Below, piece after piece: positions 1 through 10,805 of a stretch of 64,000 nt of DNA. The notes under the pieces were generated by a model. That model made no database searches. It saw only the letters and a program-made list of their open reading frames with translations, and had not been told where the DNA came from. This DNA is from Rhizopus sp. PT2906 (taxonomy: Eukaryota; Mucoromycota; Mucoromycetes; Mucorales; Rhizopodaceae): NCBI GenBank assembly GCA_025529335.1, contig JAMYHX010000011.1:1-64000 (forward strand), given 5' to 3'. Within the stretch, counting starts at the first letter, position 1. Each line of letters starts with the position of its first letter. The position numbers and the translations under genes were made by a program.

Positions 1-560
1 AAAAGAAGAAGAAATCTCTCTGCTTGGCTATCAAAAGAAAAAAGTCTCTACTTGCTCTCTAAACTTGGCTATCAAAACAAAAATCTCTACTTATTCAAAG
101 CTCTCTCCCTCCCTCTCTTTGGAAATCAAACTATTGCTTACTTTAATAAAAACTTCATTTTGTTACTCCCACGCTTTGACTTTTTGTTCTTTAACATGAC
201 TACTTTCATATCATTTGTTATACTTTCAAGTATATTACGTTTACTCAGTTAGAAAACAAACGTGTTTTTTTTACGCAATGAACTGATGTTTATAAAGCAT
301 TTAGTAGTTTTAGGTTTTTTAATTGGCCTTGGCACTTTGAATCTAAAATGGTGCACAACTCCACAGTTGAGGGGTTTGTCAGAAGATGCAAAAATTCTAG
401 CTTAAAGATGAAGAGGTGACTGGTTAACCCCCAAAAGCTTTTGTCTTGTTTAAAAGTCGGCTTTTTTTTTTGAAATATTCTCCTTGGATAAAACCATGCT
501 TTTCTGCTTCTTTCGTATATTTTTCTCTTGTAACTACATAAAATAACTTATTTTAAAAGA
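1..560. other. intergenic, AT-rich; short tandem duplication
   Basis: No gene is supported here; the open frame starting near base 52 is short and low in complexity. Bases 23-63 and 64-104 form two imperfect copies of a 41-base unit that begins CTTGGCTATCAAAA and continues with CTCTACTT. The rest is T-rich unique sequence leading into a transposase relic. Confidence 0.5.
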
Positions 561-1190
561 AAAAGTTGCTACTAGGCGCTGCGATAACATTTCATCAGCA
601 CAAATTGTCATTGAGGAAAATATTCCAGAGAGAACTGTCCGAGAACAATGGCAGTGAAATCATGCAAGCATACAGATGTATACAGTCGGAACTATTGATG
701 TTTCGTCCACTTGGAAAATAAAGAAATTTTTTGCTCCACATCACTTTTTACTTCAAATTATTTTTTTCTTCACACAATGATTAAAACCCGTGAAATTAAC
801 ATCAAAAGATTGCAGGATCCTCAAGGAACAGAACAAGAATTAAAAAAAAAAAAATGAAACTGAACGCTACATTCTATTTGAAGCAGCTTGGATTCAGCCA
901 GTATGACATTTTGACCCTGATTGACTTGATGTTAACTGGACCGATGATCAATGGAAACAGATGTTCTGGCCCAACGAATCAAGATTCCGAGTGTTAGACA
1001 ATGACGGTATGCCAAAAGCCTTGAGGAAGCAAAGTGAACGTTACGAGAGCTGTTACCTTTTGAGGACTAAGTTTGGTGGAGGAAGCGTGATGATTTAGTC
1101 TTGTTTGGTTTTTATTGATGGCAATATGAACCAAGATTTGTATGTCGATTGTTTGTCGTAAAGCCTTCTCCCCTGGTACAACGAACTACC
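560..1190 (+). pseudogene. Tc1/mariner transposase relic
   Basis: Conceptual translation gives disconnected pieces of a Tc1/mariner transposase. Near 570-655 lies a helix-turn-helix-like piece ending ERTVREQW and then a stop. Around 937-1090 is the DDE-domain core, containing MFWPNESRF (normally W-S/T-D-E-S-R-F) and the family signature FGGGSVM. A further scrap, FIDGNMNQDLY, lies near 1112-1150. Stops and frame changes separate the pieces, and the aspartate before ESRF is asparagine, so the copy cannot be active. No terminal inverted repeats were identified. The family assignment rests on the ESRF/GGGSVM motifs and their spacing. Confidence 0.7.
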
Positions 1191-2038
1191 CAGTTCTATG
1201 CTATTTGCTTTTTATTTTCTTAAAATAAACATGTTTAACTTGCTATGTCAAAATTATTAGGCCATCAGTCCATGTCAGTCATAAGTTATCAATAGTGGAA
1301 AATAGGTGTCTATTTTGCTCTTTTGTTTATAGAAAATTTTGGGCGAAACATTAGTAACCTCGAACAGTGATCAAATACGACACTGAGGGAGAGTTTTTTT
1401 AAAAAAAAATGCAATATAAACCACTCTTGGTAAGTGTAACCTGCTACTTTGTTTATAATAAATAGCTCAATAGCGTAACCATAAAAAAAAGACTTTTTTA
1501 CTGTTGGCGCCAAGGAATGGGCCTGGTTTAAACCTGCTGTTGTCGAATAAAGTGATAAAAGTATGACAAATTCCGGTACATGTTATGATGCAAAGCGATA
1601 TACACTGCAAAATAAATGCGTGTAGGGTAAATGCAGGTAAAGTAAACATAAAGGTTGAGGGAGTATCAAACGGCGCTGATATTTTTTTTGTTCATAAAAA
1701 CAAACTTTATGCTGCAAACTTCGGTTCTTTACTCAAAATAAGAAATTGCCACACCCATCGTGAGGTGATACGGGTGAGCCAAGGTTCCTGTTGTCAAGGT
1801 GGCCTGTCATAGAAACCAAGATGAGTGTCATCGGTAATAATAAAAAATAAAGCGCCTCTTTTATTCTTTTATTTCTGTTGATGCATCTTTTCGCATAAAA
1901 ACACCCAAGCAAAACAGAAAGAATTGACAAAATAAAGCGACATAAATAAAAAAGTCAAAAAGTGTTACATATCTTTTCTTGTAAATAACCCTTTCTCTTT
2001 CCTCTCTTTCTCCTTTTTCTTCATTTGCGACATCACTC
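1191..2038. other. intergenic region upstream of the Nvj2-like gene
   Basis: AT-rich sequence without a convincing coding exon; the small open frames on both strands between 1310 and 1930 lack codon character and homology that I recognise. Bases 1980-2030 are pyrimidine-rich (CCTCTCTTTCTCC), typical of a fungal core promoter or 5' leader just before the ATG at 2039. Confidence 0.4.
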
Positions 2039-3874
2039 ATGTCATTCTACATTTCCCTCTTGGCTGCTTATTTCCTCGGCGGTCTCACTCTGATACCCTT
2101 GATCCTTCTTTCCTTGTTTATGCTACAGCCCAAGTCTTTACCCAGTACGTTGACGCCTTCTGATAAATTAGAAGAAGACTATAAAGACGAAACGATGGTA
2201 CACAGTCATTTCTACAAAGTTGGTTATCTCCAAGCCACGCAAAATACACCAATTCAGTCAAGGAAAGGCAGATTTTTCAAGCCTTATGCTACTTATAATC
2301 CATATCAGCATCAACAACAGCAGCAGAATCAACAACTACAACAGCCACAGCAGAACTATCAATGCCAACAACAACAACAGCAGCAACAGCAGCATTTCTT
2401 CGCCGTTTTAAAGTTTAGTACGCTGTTTTTGTACGACTCTGACTTGCAGCAGGATTGTAAAGTGGTGATCAATATTAGGCAATATACCGTACACATCTAC
2501 CCGCCTGGACTTAAGGATCACGAACTGTTTTCAAAGCGAAATTGGATCCACCTGAAGAGTAAGTCACACGATCTGACAGACTATTACTTCAACTGCAGTC
2601 GATGTGTAGACAAGGAGGATTGGTACATAGCTTTAATGCGTGCCAGCCAGTTGGATCTTCCATTACCGACATTAAAGAATACAATGACGACACAATTTGA
2701 TCAATCAGCGATGAACCACCTGATTTCTACTGTACATAGCGACCCAGAACAGTTTGAGCTCCAATGGCTTAATGCTCTCTTGGGCCGTTTATTCTTGGGT
2801 ATCTACAAGACGGAACGGACACAAAACTTCTTTTACCAAAAGATACTTACCAAGGTTGCCAAGCTAAATGCACGTCGACCATCATTTTTGGAAGAAATTA
2901 CCGTACGCTCCGTGGATGGCGGTCATGGCGCTCCTTACATTACGCAGCCAAGATTGGTTCACTTGAGCCCTCAGGGAGAGTACACGAGCGAGATGAATGT
3001 GCTTTATGACGGAGGCTTTCGTGTCGAACTCGAGACGGTCCTTAAGTGGACCTACTCCGATCGACTTCCTCCCATCCGTATCGATCTAGTACTTGCCATC
3101 ACTCTCAAGTCGATCCAAGGCAAGATGATGGTCAAGATCAAGGAGCCACCGACAAATCGTGTATGGTATGGGTTCTACCAGAACCCCAAGATTGATTGGA
3201 TCATAGAGCCGGTTGTTTGGGAAAAGCGTATTGGCTACTCTGTCGTAAGCAAGGCAATCAAGTCCAAGATCGAAGAAATATTTAGAGAAACTCTAGTGCT
3301 ACCCAATATGGACGACATTGTCTTTTTTGCAGCAGATGGCGCAGGCGGCATCTTTGATGCTCAGAAACAAGTCGATAGCAACTATGAATCACTACCCGAA
3401 CTTTATTCAACACCATCTGTATCGCTTGCGCCTAGTGATCCCTTCCTGACGACCACAGGTAATGATGTCCCCACCATGTCTAAGAAACGATGGTTCAATC
3501 GAACCAATAAGGAGCCATTTGCTGCTGCAGTGACTACAGTAGATATCCCAAAACCCATCTTATCCTCTCATACGGCTGATACACCTTCACAACAGACTCT
3601 TCGATCACTCATAGCAGCAAAAAAGCCTAAGAAGAAAGTGTCATCGTTTCGACATAACCTCATGGCCCAGGTTGATCATAACCATTTTGGACAGGACACT
3701 ACAGATAAGAAGCCATCATCACTCTCCTGTGTGGATGCACTACATTCTGTTCGACTAAGTAAAAAAATGCTTATGGAAAAGCCATCAAGGCTACGGTCAA
3801 AATCACTACCAATCACAGGTTTGTCAGAAATCAATGTTGTGCAAGATGATAGTTACAATAAAAAGCAACAATAA
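2039..3874 (+). CDS. NVJ2: SMP/PH-domain lipid-transfer protein, Nvj2/TEX2-like
   Basis: Single-exon gene of 611 residues. The N-terminus has one hydrophobic segment (about residues 4-28), expected to anchor the protein in the ER. A Gln/Asn-rich spacer (about 90-118) follows, then a PH-like domain (about 120-205) and an SMP domain (about 235-430, from QFELQWLNALLGRLFLG to LPNMDDIVFF). A basic, Ser-rich tail ends the protein. This order of TM, PH and SMP is that of yeast Nvj2 and animal TEX2, which move lipids such as ceramide at ER contact sites. The function is inferred from the family. The start is the first ATG in an open frame preceded by a pyrimidine-rich leader. The Q tract shows CAA/CAG repeats and may vary in length between strains. 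Confidence 0.88.
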   Translation: MSFYISLLAAYFLGGLTLIPLILLSLFMLQPKSLPSTLTPSDKLEEDYKDETMVHSHFYKVGYLQATQNTPIQSRKGRFFKPYATYNPYQHQQQQQNQQLQQPQQNYQCQQQQQQQQQHFFAVLKFSTLFLYDSDLQQDCKVVINIRQYTVHIYPPGLKDHELFSKRNWIHLKSKSHDLTDYYFNCSRCVDKEDWYIALMRASQLDLPLPTLKNTMTTQFDQSAMNHLISTVHSDPEQFELQWLNALLGRLFLGIYKTERTQNFFYQKILTKVAKLNARRPSFLEEITVRSVDGGHGAPYITQPRLVHLSPQGEYTSEMNVLYDGGFRVELETVLKWTYSDRLPPIRIDLVLAITLKSIQGKMMVKIKEPPTNRVWYGFYQNPKIDWIIEPVVWEKRIGYSVVSKAIKSKIEEIFRETLVLPNMDDIVFFAADGAGGIFDAQKQVDSNYESLPELYSTPSVSLAPSDPFLTTTGNDVPTMSKKRWFNRTNKEPFAAAVTTVDIPKPILSSHTADTPSQQTLRSLIAAKKPKKKVSSFRHNLMAQVDHNHFGQDTTDKKPSSLSCVDALHSVRLSKKMLMEKPSRLRSKSLPITGLSEINVVQDDSYNKKQQ

Positions 3875-4052
3875 AAAAATAATAACAATGACAATGATTC
3901 GTTATAACCCAAAATGTCCCTGTATGCATTACTTACTACACGTATCAATGATTTCTTTTTAAAGAATCATAGCTGCACACTTGATATGCCGCTCGTCGTG
4001 ACATAAAAAAAAAAGAGTGGTATATGGACCTTTTTTTGGTTTGGTCCTTTTC

Positions 4053-4634
4053 ATGATTATCTTGTCGATTGGGTATATTTTAATTCCCTTTGACATTAAA
4101 AGCTCAATCAAGACTTTAACCAACAACGACTATGTTCTTAATGAACCAAACATAACCTTGTGCATTCAAGGTTTCCTTCAATCATTACCGACAACTTATC
4201 CAACAATTGAAAAACATGTCATTCAGCTTGCCAATAGTGCGACCTCTGTCGAACGAGAACAATGCACAACATTGTCATTAGCTCTGGGCCAACTCGGTCA
4301 ACCAGTCTATGGAGTGATGCAATTAGAGAATAACAGACAATGTATTCTGTCACAGACAAGTCAAAATGATATTTTCACATTGCACATAATCAAGGTTGAC
4401 CAAAAACCGGAAAATAGCAGCATTCAAGAGGATAAAATGCCTGATCTCGAGGACTCTGTTCGACCAGCAGAGATACTCCGAACATGTCAGCTTTGGCCCA
4501 ACTCACAGCCTCAACTCGCCGCACTCGCTAATCAGATATACAAGGCAGCATTGCTCTATGGTTATTGGGACAATTGGCGTGTGTTTGAGAACATTTGTCA
4601 ACGTTATCAGATTGATGTTCAACAGTTTATTTAG
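4053..4634 (+). CDS. small single-pass membrane protein, function unknown
   Basis: The frame is open from 4017, but that first codon is GTG. The first ATG is at 4053 and gives 193 residues; an upstream short exon cannot be excluded because an in-frame stop lies at 3999. The N-terminus is a hydrophobic segment (MIILSIGYILIPF) that would act as signal anchor. The rest is soluble, with a few cysteines and a tryptophan/tyrosine-rich C-terminal stretch (YGYWDNWRVF). I do not recognise the family. It lies 178 bases after the Nvj2-like stop on the same strand and converges on the Trk gene, whose stop is only 38 bases away. Confidence 0.6.
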   Translation: MIILSIGYILIPFDIKSSIKTLTNNDYVLNEPNITLCIQGFLQSLPTTYPTIEKHVIQLANSATSVEREQCTTLSLALGQLGQPVYGVMQLENNRQCILSQTSQNDIFTLHIIKVDQKPENSSIQEDKMPDLEDSVRPAEILRTCQLWPNSQPQLAALANQIYKAALLYGYWDNWRVFENICQRYQIDVQQFI

Positions 4635-4672
4635 ATAAACGTGGGTATATTGTATTATATATTATATCGTCC

Positions 4673-7132
4673 TTATAACGTACACGAACGGGTGTATATC
4701 AGTTGTCCTTGGATACTGTTCTCCCTTGCATTAGGGTAAGCAGATGATCCAGTTTCACAATATGTCGAAAACGACGTGGCTCTTCTACGTAAATCATCCT
4801 CCTTTTCCTTTTGTGCGAGTGTATCAGAAGGTAATAAGATAGATCGATCAATGGATGCAGGCAAACCTGATAACAAAGTGAGAAGGTTGTTATATGATAT
4901 TTTCTCTCTTTCTCTTTACCTCTGTGTCGACCTCGATACATTAATGCGATAAGTACCAATTTGCTTAAGGTCCTGTACTGACCAGCTTGCGAGGTTGCCG
5001 TGTTTGGATATCCAGTAGACGCGCCTACGTTACCAAACGCTGACACACATTCATAAATTACAGTCGCAGTAGTCACAGGAGAAGGCGACATAATCGATTG
5101 AGCTTCGATGACACAGATAAGAAAGATACCCGTAATGACCCAACAGATATCACTTGTCAATTGTCGTTGAATCTGTGTGATCACAAAGAAATCAGGTCCC
5201 TTCAACAGCTTTTTTGAATGGTTTGCTATACTTGTAATCGTCGAGTGTCGTTTCAGTCGAATAAAAGGCGCTTCCGATAGCTCGTTTTCAGAAAACTGTT
5301 GCGGCTCTTCGTTCTCCCCTCTAAAGATACCCAATGCCCTTTCCTATATATGGCTTGTAAGAAGACTTTTCTCTTAAATTACTTTTTTTTGTACCTGATA
5401 GACGTTACTGTTTCGCATAGAGATGGCCACGGGATAAACACTGATATACATGGCTACAATGTAAACTATTTGTGTACCAGGATTGATATCGGCAAGATTG
5501 ACCACAGAGAATCCGGCTGTCATAAGGTTTCAATCATGTTAGTTATCTGTAATGGATAAATAGAATGTATTTACCGTTTCGAGTGGCGACTGATTGAAAC
5601 AGACCATCCAAAAACCTTGATCCCCAAGTGATACCAGAAAGAACAGGTAACCAATAATTCAAGGCCAAAAAGCAAATCAACTCGATCACGGTAATTATGA
5701 CAAGGATGATAAAGAGCCACCAAGTCTGGGTTGACGGAAACAATGTGGTATAGCATCGACGAGGATGATCCAGTAAGTACTTGAATGTCTCTCGGAGCAT
5801 CACTTTGGACCTTGGCGTCAATTGATAAAAGGCCCAAATGATGAAACGAAGCATGATGGCATACGCTGTGTTTCCGACGAGGATGAGGATAATACTCAAT
5901 ATCAGAGGACAAGGCGCATTCTGGAACGGAGTCATACTGGCGTCAAGATGGTTAAGACCTAGGTTGGTGAATGCTGAGAGACTCATGAAGAAGGAGAAAA
6001 ACCAAGCGTTGACCGGGCCAGTCGGATTGGATGTTTCAAGGACTTCTTGTGCATAGGAGGAAGCAGCAATATAGATGCGAAAGAAGAATCCAAAGCTGAT
6101 GATGAGCCCCAAGTAGTAAAGAGGAACAATGCGTGCAAGCATGTCAAGCGCACGGTATTCTGTGCCGCCTATACGGTATCGTTCTCGTCGAGTCAGTTCC
6201 GATTTGGCGACGGGACGGCTCATAATTTCAAACTCTGAATTGGTCCGGTGAAGAGGAGCAAGGTCGTCTTCACGGTGGCTCTGTTGCTGGAACTTTCTTC
6301 GTTCTCGTTCTCGAAGGATGTTTGTGTCTTCACTAAAGGTTATTTGTTGATTGTGAGGTATACTGCTACCGTTTTTGTTGCTTATATTGCTGTTATTATT
6401 CATATCAGTGGCTGTACTGTCCGTGTTGTTTTCACTGGTTGTATGACTGCTACTTGCATTGTGCTCACTTGCGGTATCATGATCAAGTGGTGACACTCCG
6501 CTGCTTCTTCGGCTCACCGGCTCATTGTTTTCTTCGAGTCTTCCCATTTGAATGGCGCTAAACTCTTGTGGTGAATCAACAACTTTATCAGACTGTGCAT
6601 CAAATGAACGACGACGGCTGTCTTTTTTGAAAACCGAAAATCTTTTCGAGGTTTGGACTGGAGTCGATCGAATGGAGAGAAGTGACATTCGTCTACGGAT
6701 CGGGTCAAACACTGTTTTCTCTTGTTGTTCTTGTTCTTGTCGTTGTTTCTTCAATTTCTTGTATTCTTCTTTTCTTCGTTGATTCTCCAACAGGACATCT
6801 TCAAAACGTTTTGAAAAATAGTATCGCCTTACCATGACGACGAAAAAGGAAATCAATACATGGTTACCTAAGAACGTACTAAAGTATAAAATAATCATAT
6901 GGTAGGTAGACATCTGTGACATTGGTATCGTATTCAATCCGGTATTTGTTGATCCAGTTGTAGCCATGAATAATGCATCGACATAATTCCAATCTGTGCC
7001 TGGTTGACAATAATAAAGGCCGGAAGTGATAAATATGAGGATGAGGATATAAAGATAATGAAGTTCAAGAAAATGAATCTTTGTGTCCCAAAATTGGTAG
7101 ATGGCTACACCAATTTTATTCTTTTTGAATGA
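4673..7132 (-). CDS. TRK1: Trk-type high-affinity potassium transporter
   Basis: Four exons (7132-5575, 5516-5395, 5343-4920, 4866-4673) join in frame to 765 residues. Fungal Trk proteins have four M1-P-M2 repeats, and all four pore-loop glycines are visible: GSTNTGLNTI (about residues 61-70), FTNLGLNHLD, VATRNAGFSV (across the first splice) and FGNVGASTGYP. A long charged, Ser-rich cytoplasmic loop of roughly 200 residues separates the first and second repeats, as in other fungal Trk proteins. The role is K+ uptake across the plasma membrane, from family knowledge. An upstream ATG at 7222 would add 30 hydrophobic residues. I prefer 7132 because MSFKKNKIG followed by the first helix matches the usual N-terminus and the upstream part is A-rich leader. 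Confidence 0.92.
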
Positions 7133-7487
7133 CATGCGTTTTGGTAGAAAAAAAGAATCAAAAAATATATGTACAGCAGAAAAAAAAAAGTAGAGAGAAA
7201 AAAAAAATGACAGAAATACCATCTATGTGGGTGTTTCTTTTTGATGTTCCGCCGACGTATGAAAAGGCTGGATGACAAATTTTACACCTATAATCCGCCG
7301 AAACAAAGAAAAAGAGGAAATAGCGCCACCAAACTTGATACGGTGGCTGTAGTTTATTACGTAAAGAACGAGTACTTGTACCACTAAACTAGATCACTTT
7401 ATTTTATCCTTCACACACATGGGACAACTTGACCTTTTATGGTAATTGCACACTGTCAAAATAATGCTTTCATTTGTATTAAAAAAA
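7133..7487. other. Trk promoter / PPR 3' region
   Basis: About 355 bases between the start of the minus-strand Trk gene and the stop of the upstream minus-strand PPR gene. It holds A-rich runs (as read on the plus strand) next to the Trk start. No further gene or repeat was seen. Confidence 0.4.
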
Positions 7488-8693
7488 CTAGTCTTTATTG
7501 TCATCTGACAGCACAGGCGTCGTAACACTCATGATTTGCTGTATGAGATCAAACTTGTTATTATCCTGAAGAGCACTCAACATACGATCTACTGCTTCTT
7601 TATAGGGTTTATATCCACTACCAACCATATCAAGATAAAGTGAAACAGTCGAATTGAATTGTTTCTTGTCTGCGAATTCTGCCATGAGCCAACTGACTTG
7701 TTCAATATAAGCCGTCGTGAGCATCTGCTGTTTCATCTTCAAATCCAAATAGACTTGCTCTGCTTCTGTCAGAGCATCATGTTTTCGATAGTATTGGGTT
7801 AGTTTTATTACAGTGTTTGGTTGTATTACATCCCCTGGTTGTGTAGTCATTAGGACACCCTGCCAAAGCCGTTTTATCATTTCTGTTGAGTTCTTTTGTC
7901 TTAGGTAGTATTTAATGAACGTCTCATATGTTTCTCTATCGGCCAAGATTCCATCTTTTAACAACAGTTTGAATATCATACTTGCTGACCGTCGATTTCC
8001 TTGGTTTAGGTGTGCCTTGATGATGACTTGAAAACTTGTTGAATTTGCTACCTTTTCTTCACGTGCACGTTTCAGAATATCCTCAGCGTCTTCTATGTTT
8101 CCCCATCTGATACATCCTACGATTGCCAGATTCCATGTCTCGCTATCGTCCAGTTTGTGCTCGCGGAATGTGTCAAGAAAGTGGTAGAACATGCCCTTGA
8201 GATTAGGATGACCTCGATAATAGATACACCGCATCAACTTTTTGAATTTTGCAAATGGTTTCTTGACATTTGTTGAACTTGATTCAATACGAACGAATTC
8301 ATCAAACCATGTCTGCATCAGATCTGCCTGTTCTTTTGTTAATCGTGTTCCTTTTTGCGCTAGACCCATGATCAATTGTATATAGCTCTGACTGCTAGGT
8401 TCAACCCCTCGTTCTTTCATCAACTGAAGGATTTCTAGTGACTTTTCTAGTTTGTTAGGTCGCTGAAAGTTCTTTGCATAGCCTTTGAGTACAAAATTAT
8501 AAAAATGAACAGGTAAAGGAATGGTCTGTTTCAGTAGCATCACATGAGCTTGTTGTAATCTATTATGGTGAAGATGATTTAGGAGTCGATTGGATACATG
8601 GGATAATCGTTCTTTCTCGGGTAAAGTAGTATAAGATCTAAAGCAAGTCAATATCCTGGGCAACCATGATCTTGACATGCACTGAAGGGACAT
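7488..8693 (-). CDS. mitochondrial pentatricopeptide-repeat (PPR) protein
   Basis: Single exon, 401 residues from the ATG at 8693; an alternative ATG at 8678 gives MSRSWLPRILTCFRSYTTLP, a basic amphipathic leader typical of mitochondrial targeting. The body is built of helical-hairpin repeats with PPR spacing, for example YNFVLKGYAKN, LEILQLMKERGVEPSSQSY, WNLAIVGCIRWGNIEDAEDI and FQVIIKAHLNQGNRRSASMI. Such proteins bind organelle RNA and act in mitochondrial RNA processing or translation; the exact target cannot be told. The open frame runs upstream to 8954, but that extension is low-complexity hydrophobic sequence and is probably 5' leader. Confidence 0.8.
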   Translation of the reverse strand: MSLQCMSRSWLPRILTCFRSYTTLPEKERLSHVSNRLLNHLHHNRLQQAHVMLLKQTIPLPVHFYNFVLKGYAKNFQRPNKLEKSLEILQLMKERGVEPSSQSYIQLIMGLAQKGTRLTKEQADLMQTWFDEFVRIESSSTNVKKPFAKFKKLMRCIYYRGHPNLKGMFYHFLDTFREHKLDDSETWNLAIVGCIRWGNIEDAEDILKRAREEKVANSTSFQVIIKAHLNQGNRRSASMIFKLLLKDGILADRETYETFIKYYLRQKNSTEMIKRLWQGVLMTTQPGDVIQPNTVIKLTQYYRKHDALTEAEQVYLDLKMKQQMLTTAYIEQVSWLMAEFADKKQFNSTVSLYLDMVGSGYKPYKEAVDRMLSALQDNNKFDLIQQIMSVTTPVLSDDNKD

Positions 8694-9041
8694 TAGAAAA
8701 AATGAAAAAATAATATTAAAGGTACGCACATGCAATCGAAGTGTATCTCTTTTGAGGACAAGTGACGTAAGGATTATAAAAAATATCCTTGTTAAGCATA
8801 TCATTGTATGCACATATACGCACATATTGAAAATATTCTCATGTACAATCATGTAACCTCGAGCATTTATATTCAGGGACAAGGAAGAGAACAGGAGGGA
8901 GTAGGAGAAGGGGTTGGCGAGTATAGATACAGAGACGGTGTTTGAAATGACCAAAGATCATTTTATTCCTCTAGTTTTTTTTATCCTTGCCTTTTTTTTT
9001 TTTTTTTTTTTTTTTAACTGTATTCTTAAGAAAGGGAAGCA
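8694..9041. other. divergent promoter between PPR and B55 genes
   Basis: About 350 bases separate two divergent genes. A run of more than 20 T residues lies at about 8992-9016, just before the B55 ATG on the plus strand. Poly(dT) tracts of this kind often keep fungal promoters nucleosome-free (inference). Nothing else was recognised. Confidence 0.45.
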
Positions 9042-10720
9042 ATGTCAGAAGAACAACACAATTGGAAATTTGCTCAATGCTTTGGTGATAAAGGTGACTC
9101 AGATGATATTACAGATGGTAATTTTATTTCATCCCTTCCCTTTTTTATAATTGATGACTCACTTTATACTTTTTTTCAGCTGATATCATTTCAACTGTTG
9201 AGTTTGACCAGACGGGTGACTATCTCGCTACAGGAGATAAAGGTGGTCGCGTTGTTTTGTTTGAAAGAAACGAAAGTGTAATTACAAGTTAAATTAAGAA
9301 AAAAGCTCTTTAGCTAATATAAATACATGTAGAAAAAGAGCTGTGAGTACAGGTTCTATACAGAGTTTCAGTCCCATGAGGCTGAATTTGACTACTTGAA
9401 GAGTTTGGAAATTGAGGAAAAGATCAACAAGATCAAGTGGTGTAAGAGACAGAATTCAGCTCACTTTTTATTGTCTACGAATGGTACGTAAACTGGGTGT
9501 ATTTGGTTCAAACATTCTTAACTCTTATTAGACAAAACGATCAAGTTATGGAAAGTGTTTGAAAAGTCTCTCAAGTTAGTGACTGAACATAGTGCTGCAC
9601 CACCTGCCGCCACCTCCAATACCCTTCGTTTGCCTCAATTAACTCATCACGATACCATTGTCGCTGCTGTACCTAGAAAAGTCTATGCTAATGGTAAAAA
9701 AGAACAGGGTGTATTTTAATGTCTTGTATTAATAATGCATATATATAATATATATAGCTCATACTTATCACATCAATTCCATATCCACCAATTCTGATGG
9801 AGAAACGTATATCTCTGCTGATGACTTGAGGATTAACCTGTGGAATTTGGATGTATCTGATCAAAGCTTTAGTAAGATCCCTTTTTTTCTTTAAAATGAT
9901 GCATTATTTACCTATATTTATAGATATTGTCGACATTAAGCCAGCTAATATGGAAGAATTAACAGAAGTTATCACAGCCGCTGAATTCCATCCACAGCAC
10001 TGCAATATGTTCATGTACAGTTCCAGCAAAGGAACGATTAAATTATGTGACATGAGACAATCTGCCCTGTGTGATCGACAGGCAAAAGGTAAATGATTCA
10101 TAATATCAGCTGAATTTATATAAACGTATGTCTATATAGTCTTTGAAGAGGTTGAGGACCCTGCTCATCGGTCATTTTTCTCTGAAATCATCTCTTCTGT
10201 ATCTGATATCAACTTTAGTCACGATGGTCGATATATTCTTTCGAGAGATTATCTTACATTGAAGATTTGGGATCTCAATATGAACAATAGACCTGTTCAG
10301 ACCATCAACATTCATGACCAACTGAGATCAAGATTATGCGACTTGTATGAAAATGACTGTATTTTTGATAAGTTTGAATGTACCTTTAGTGGTGATGATA
10401 GTCATGTCATGACAGGGTCCTACAACAACACCTTCCATCTGTATGATCGTGAAGGCAAGACGGATATTACGCTTCAAGCAGACAAGAGCGCCTTTAGATC
10501 TAAACGCGTGGGTGCAATGAAAAACAAGATGTCTATTGCTAGAAATTCAGCTGCCTCTGGTGCTGATAATATGGACTTTAGCAAGAAGATTTTGCATGCT
10601 TCATGGCATCCAAGGGAAAACACGATTGCTATTGCTGCAACTAATAACTTGTTTATTTTTACGTAAGTTTATTTTTTCTTTTTTGTTTTCCTTTATTTAA
10701 CTTCTTTTAGTGAACAATAA
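9042..10720 (+). CDS. CDC55: PP2A regulatory subunit B (B55/Cdc55), WD40 protein
   Basis: Eight exons close in frame to 432 residues: 9042-9117, 9180-9277, 9333-9483, 9532-9693, 9758-9871, 9924-10088, 10140-10662, 10711-10720. Family hallmarks include ATGDKGGRVVLFER, YTEFQSHEAEFDYLKSLEIE, EKINKIKW, ADDLRINLWNL, TAAEFHPQHCN, SSSKGTIKLCDMR and SYNNTFHLYDR. B55 folds as a seven-bladed WD40 propeller and directs protein phosphatase 2A to its substrates in mitotic exit and morphogenesis. The last coding exon is tiny (10 bases, completing a Thr codon and adding Glu-Gln-stop), which an automatic gene finder would easily miss. Length is close to that of other B55 proteins. Confidence 0.95.
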
Positions 10721-10805
10721 CTTTTTATATATGGACAAGCAAAAAAAAAAGTTAAATATTGTTATATGAATAAATTATGCACATACGACCACATTTACAT
10801 TTACA

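Noticed and set aside
4017..4052. N-terminal extension of the small membrane protein from a GTG codon
   Set aside because: Nuclear genes start with ATG; the first in-frame ATG is at 4053.
7133..7222. Thirty-residue Phe-rich N-terminal extension of Trk
   Set aside because: Translation of an A/T-rich leader; the internal Met fits the family N-terminus better.
8694..8954. Upstream extension of the PPR protein
   Set aside because: Low-complexity hydrophobic translation; the ATG at 8693/8678 gives a proper mitochondrial leader.
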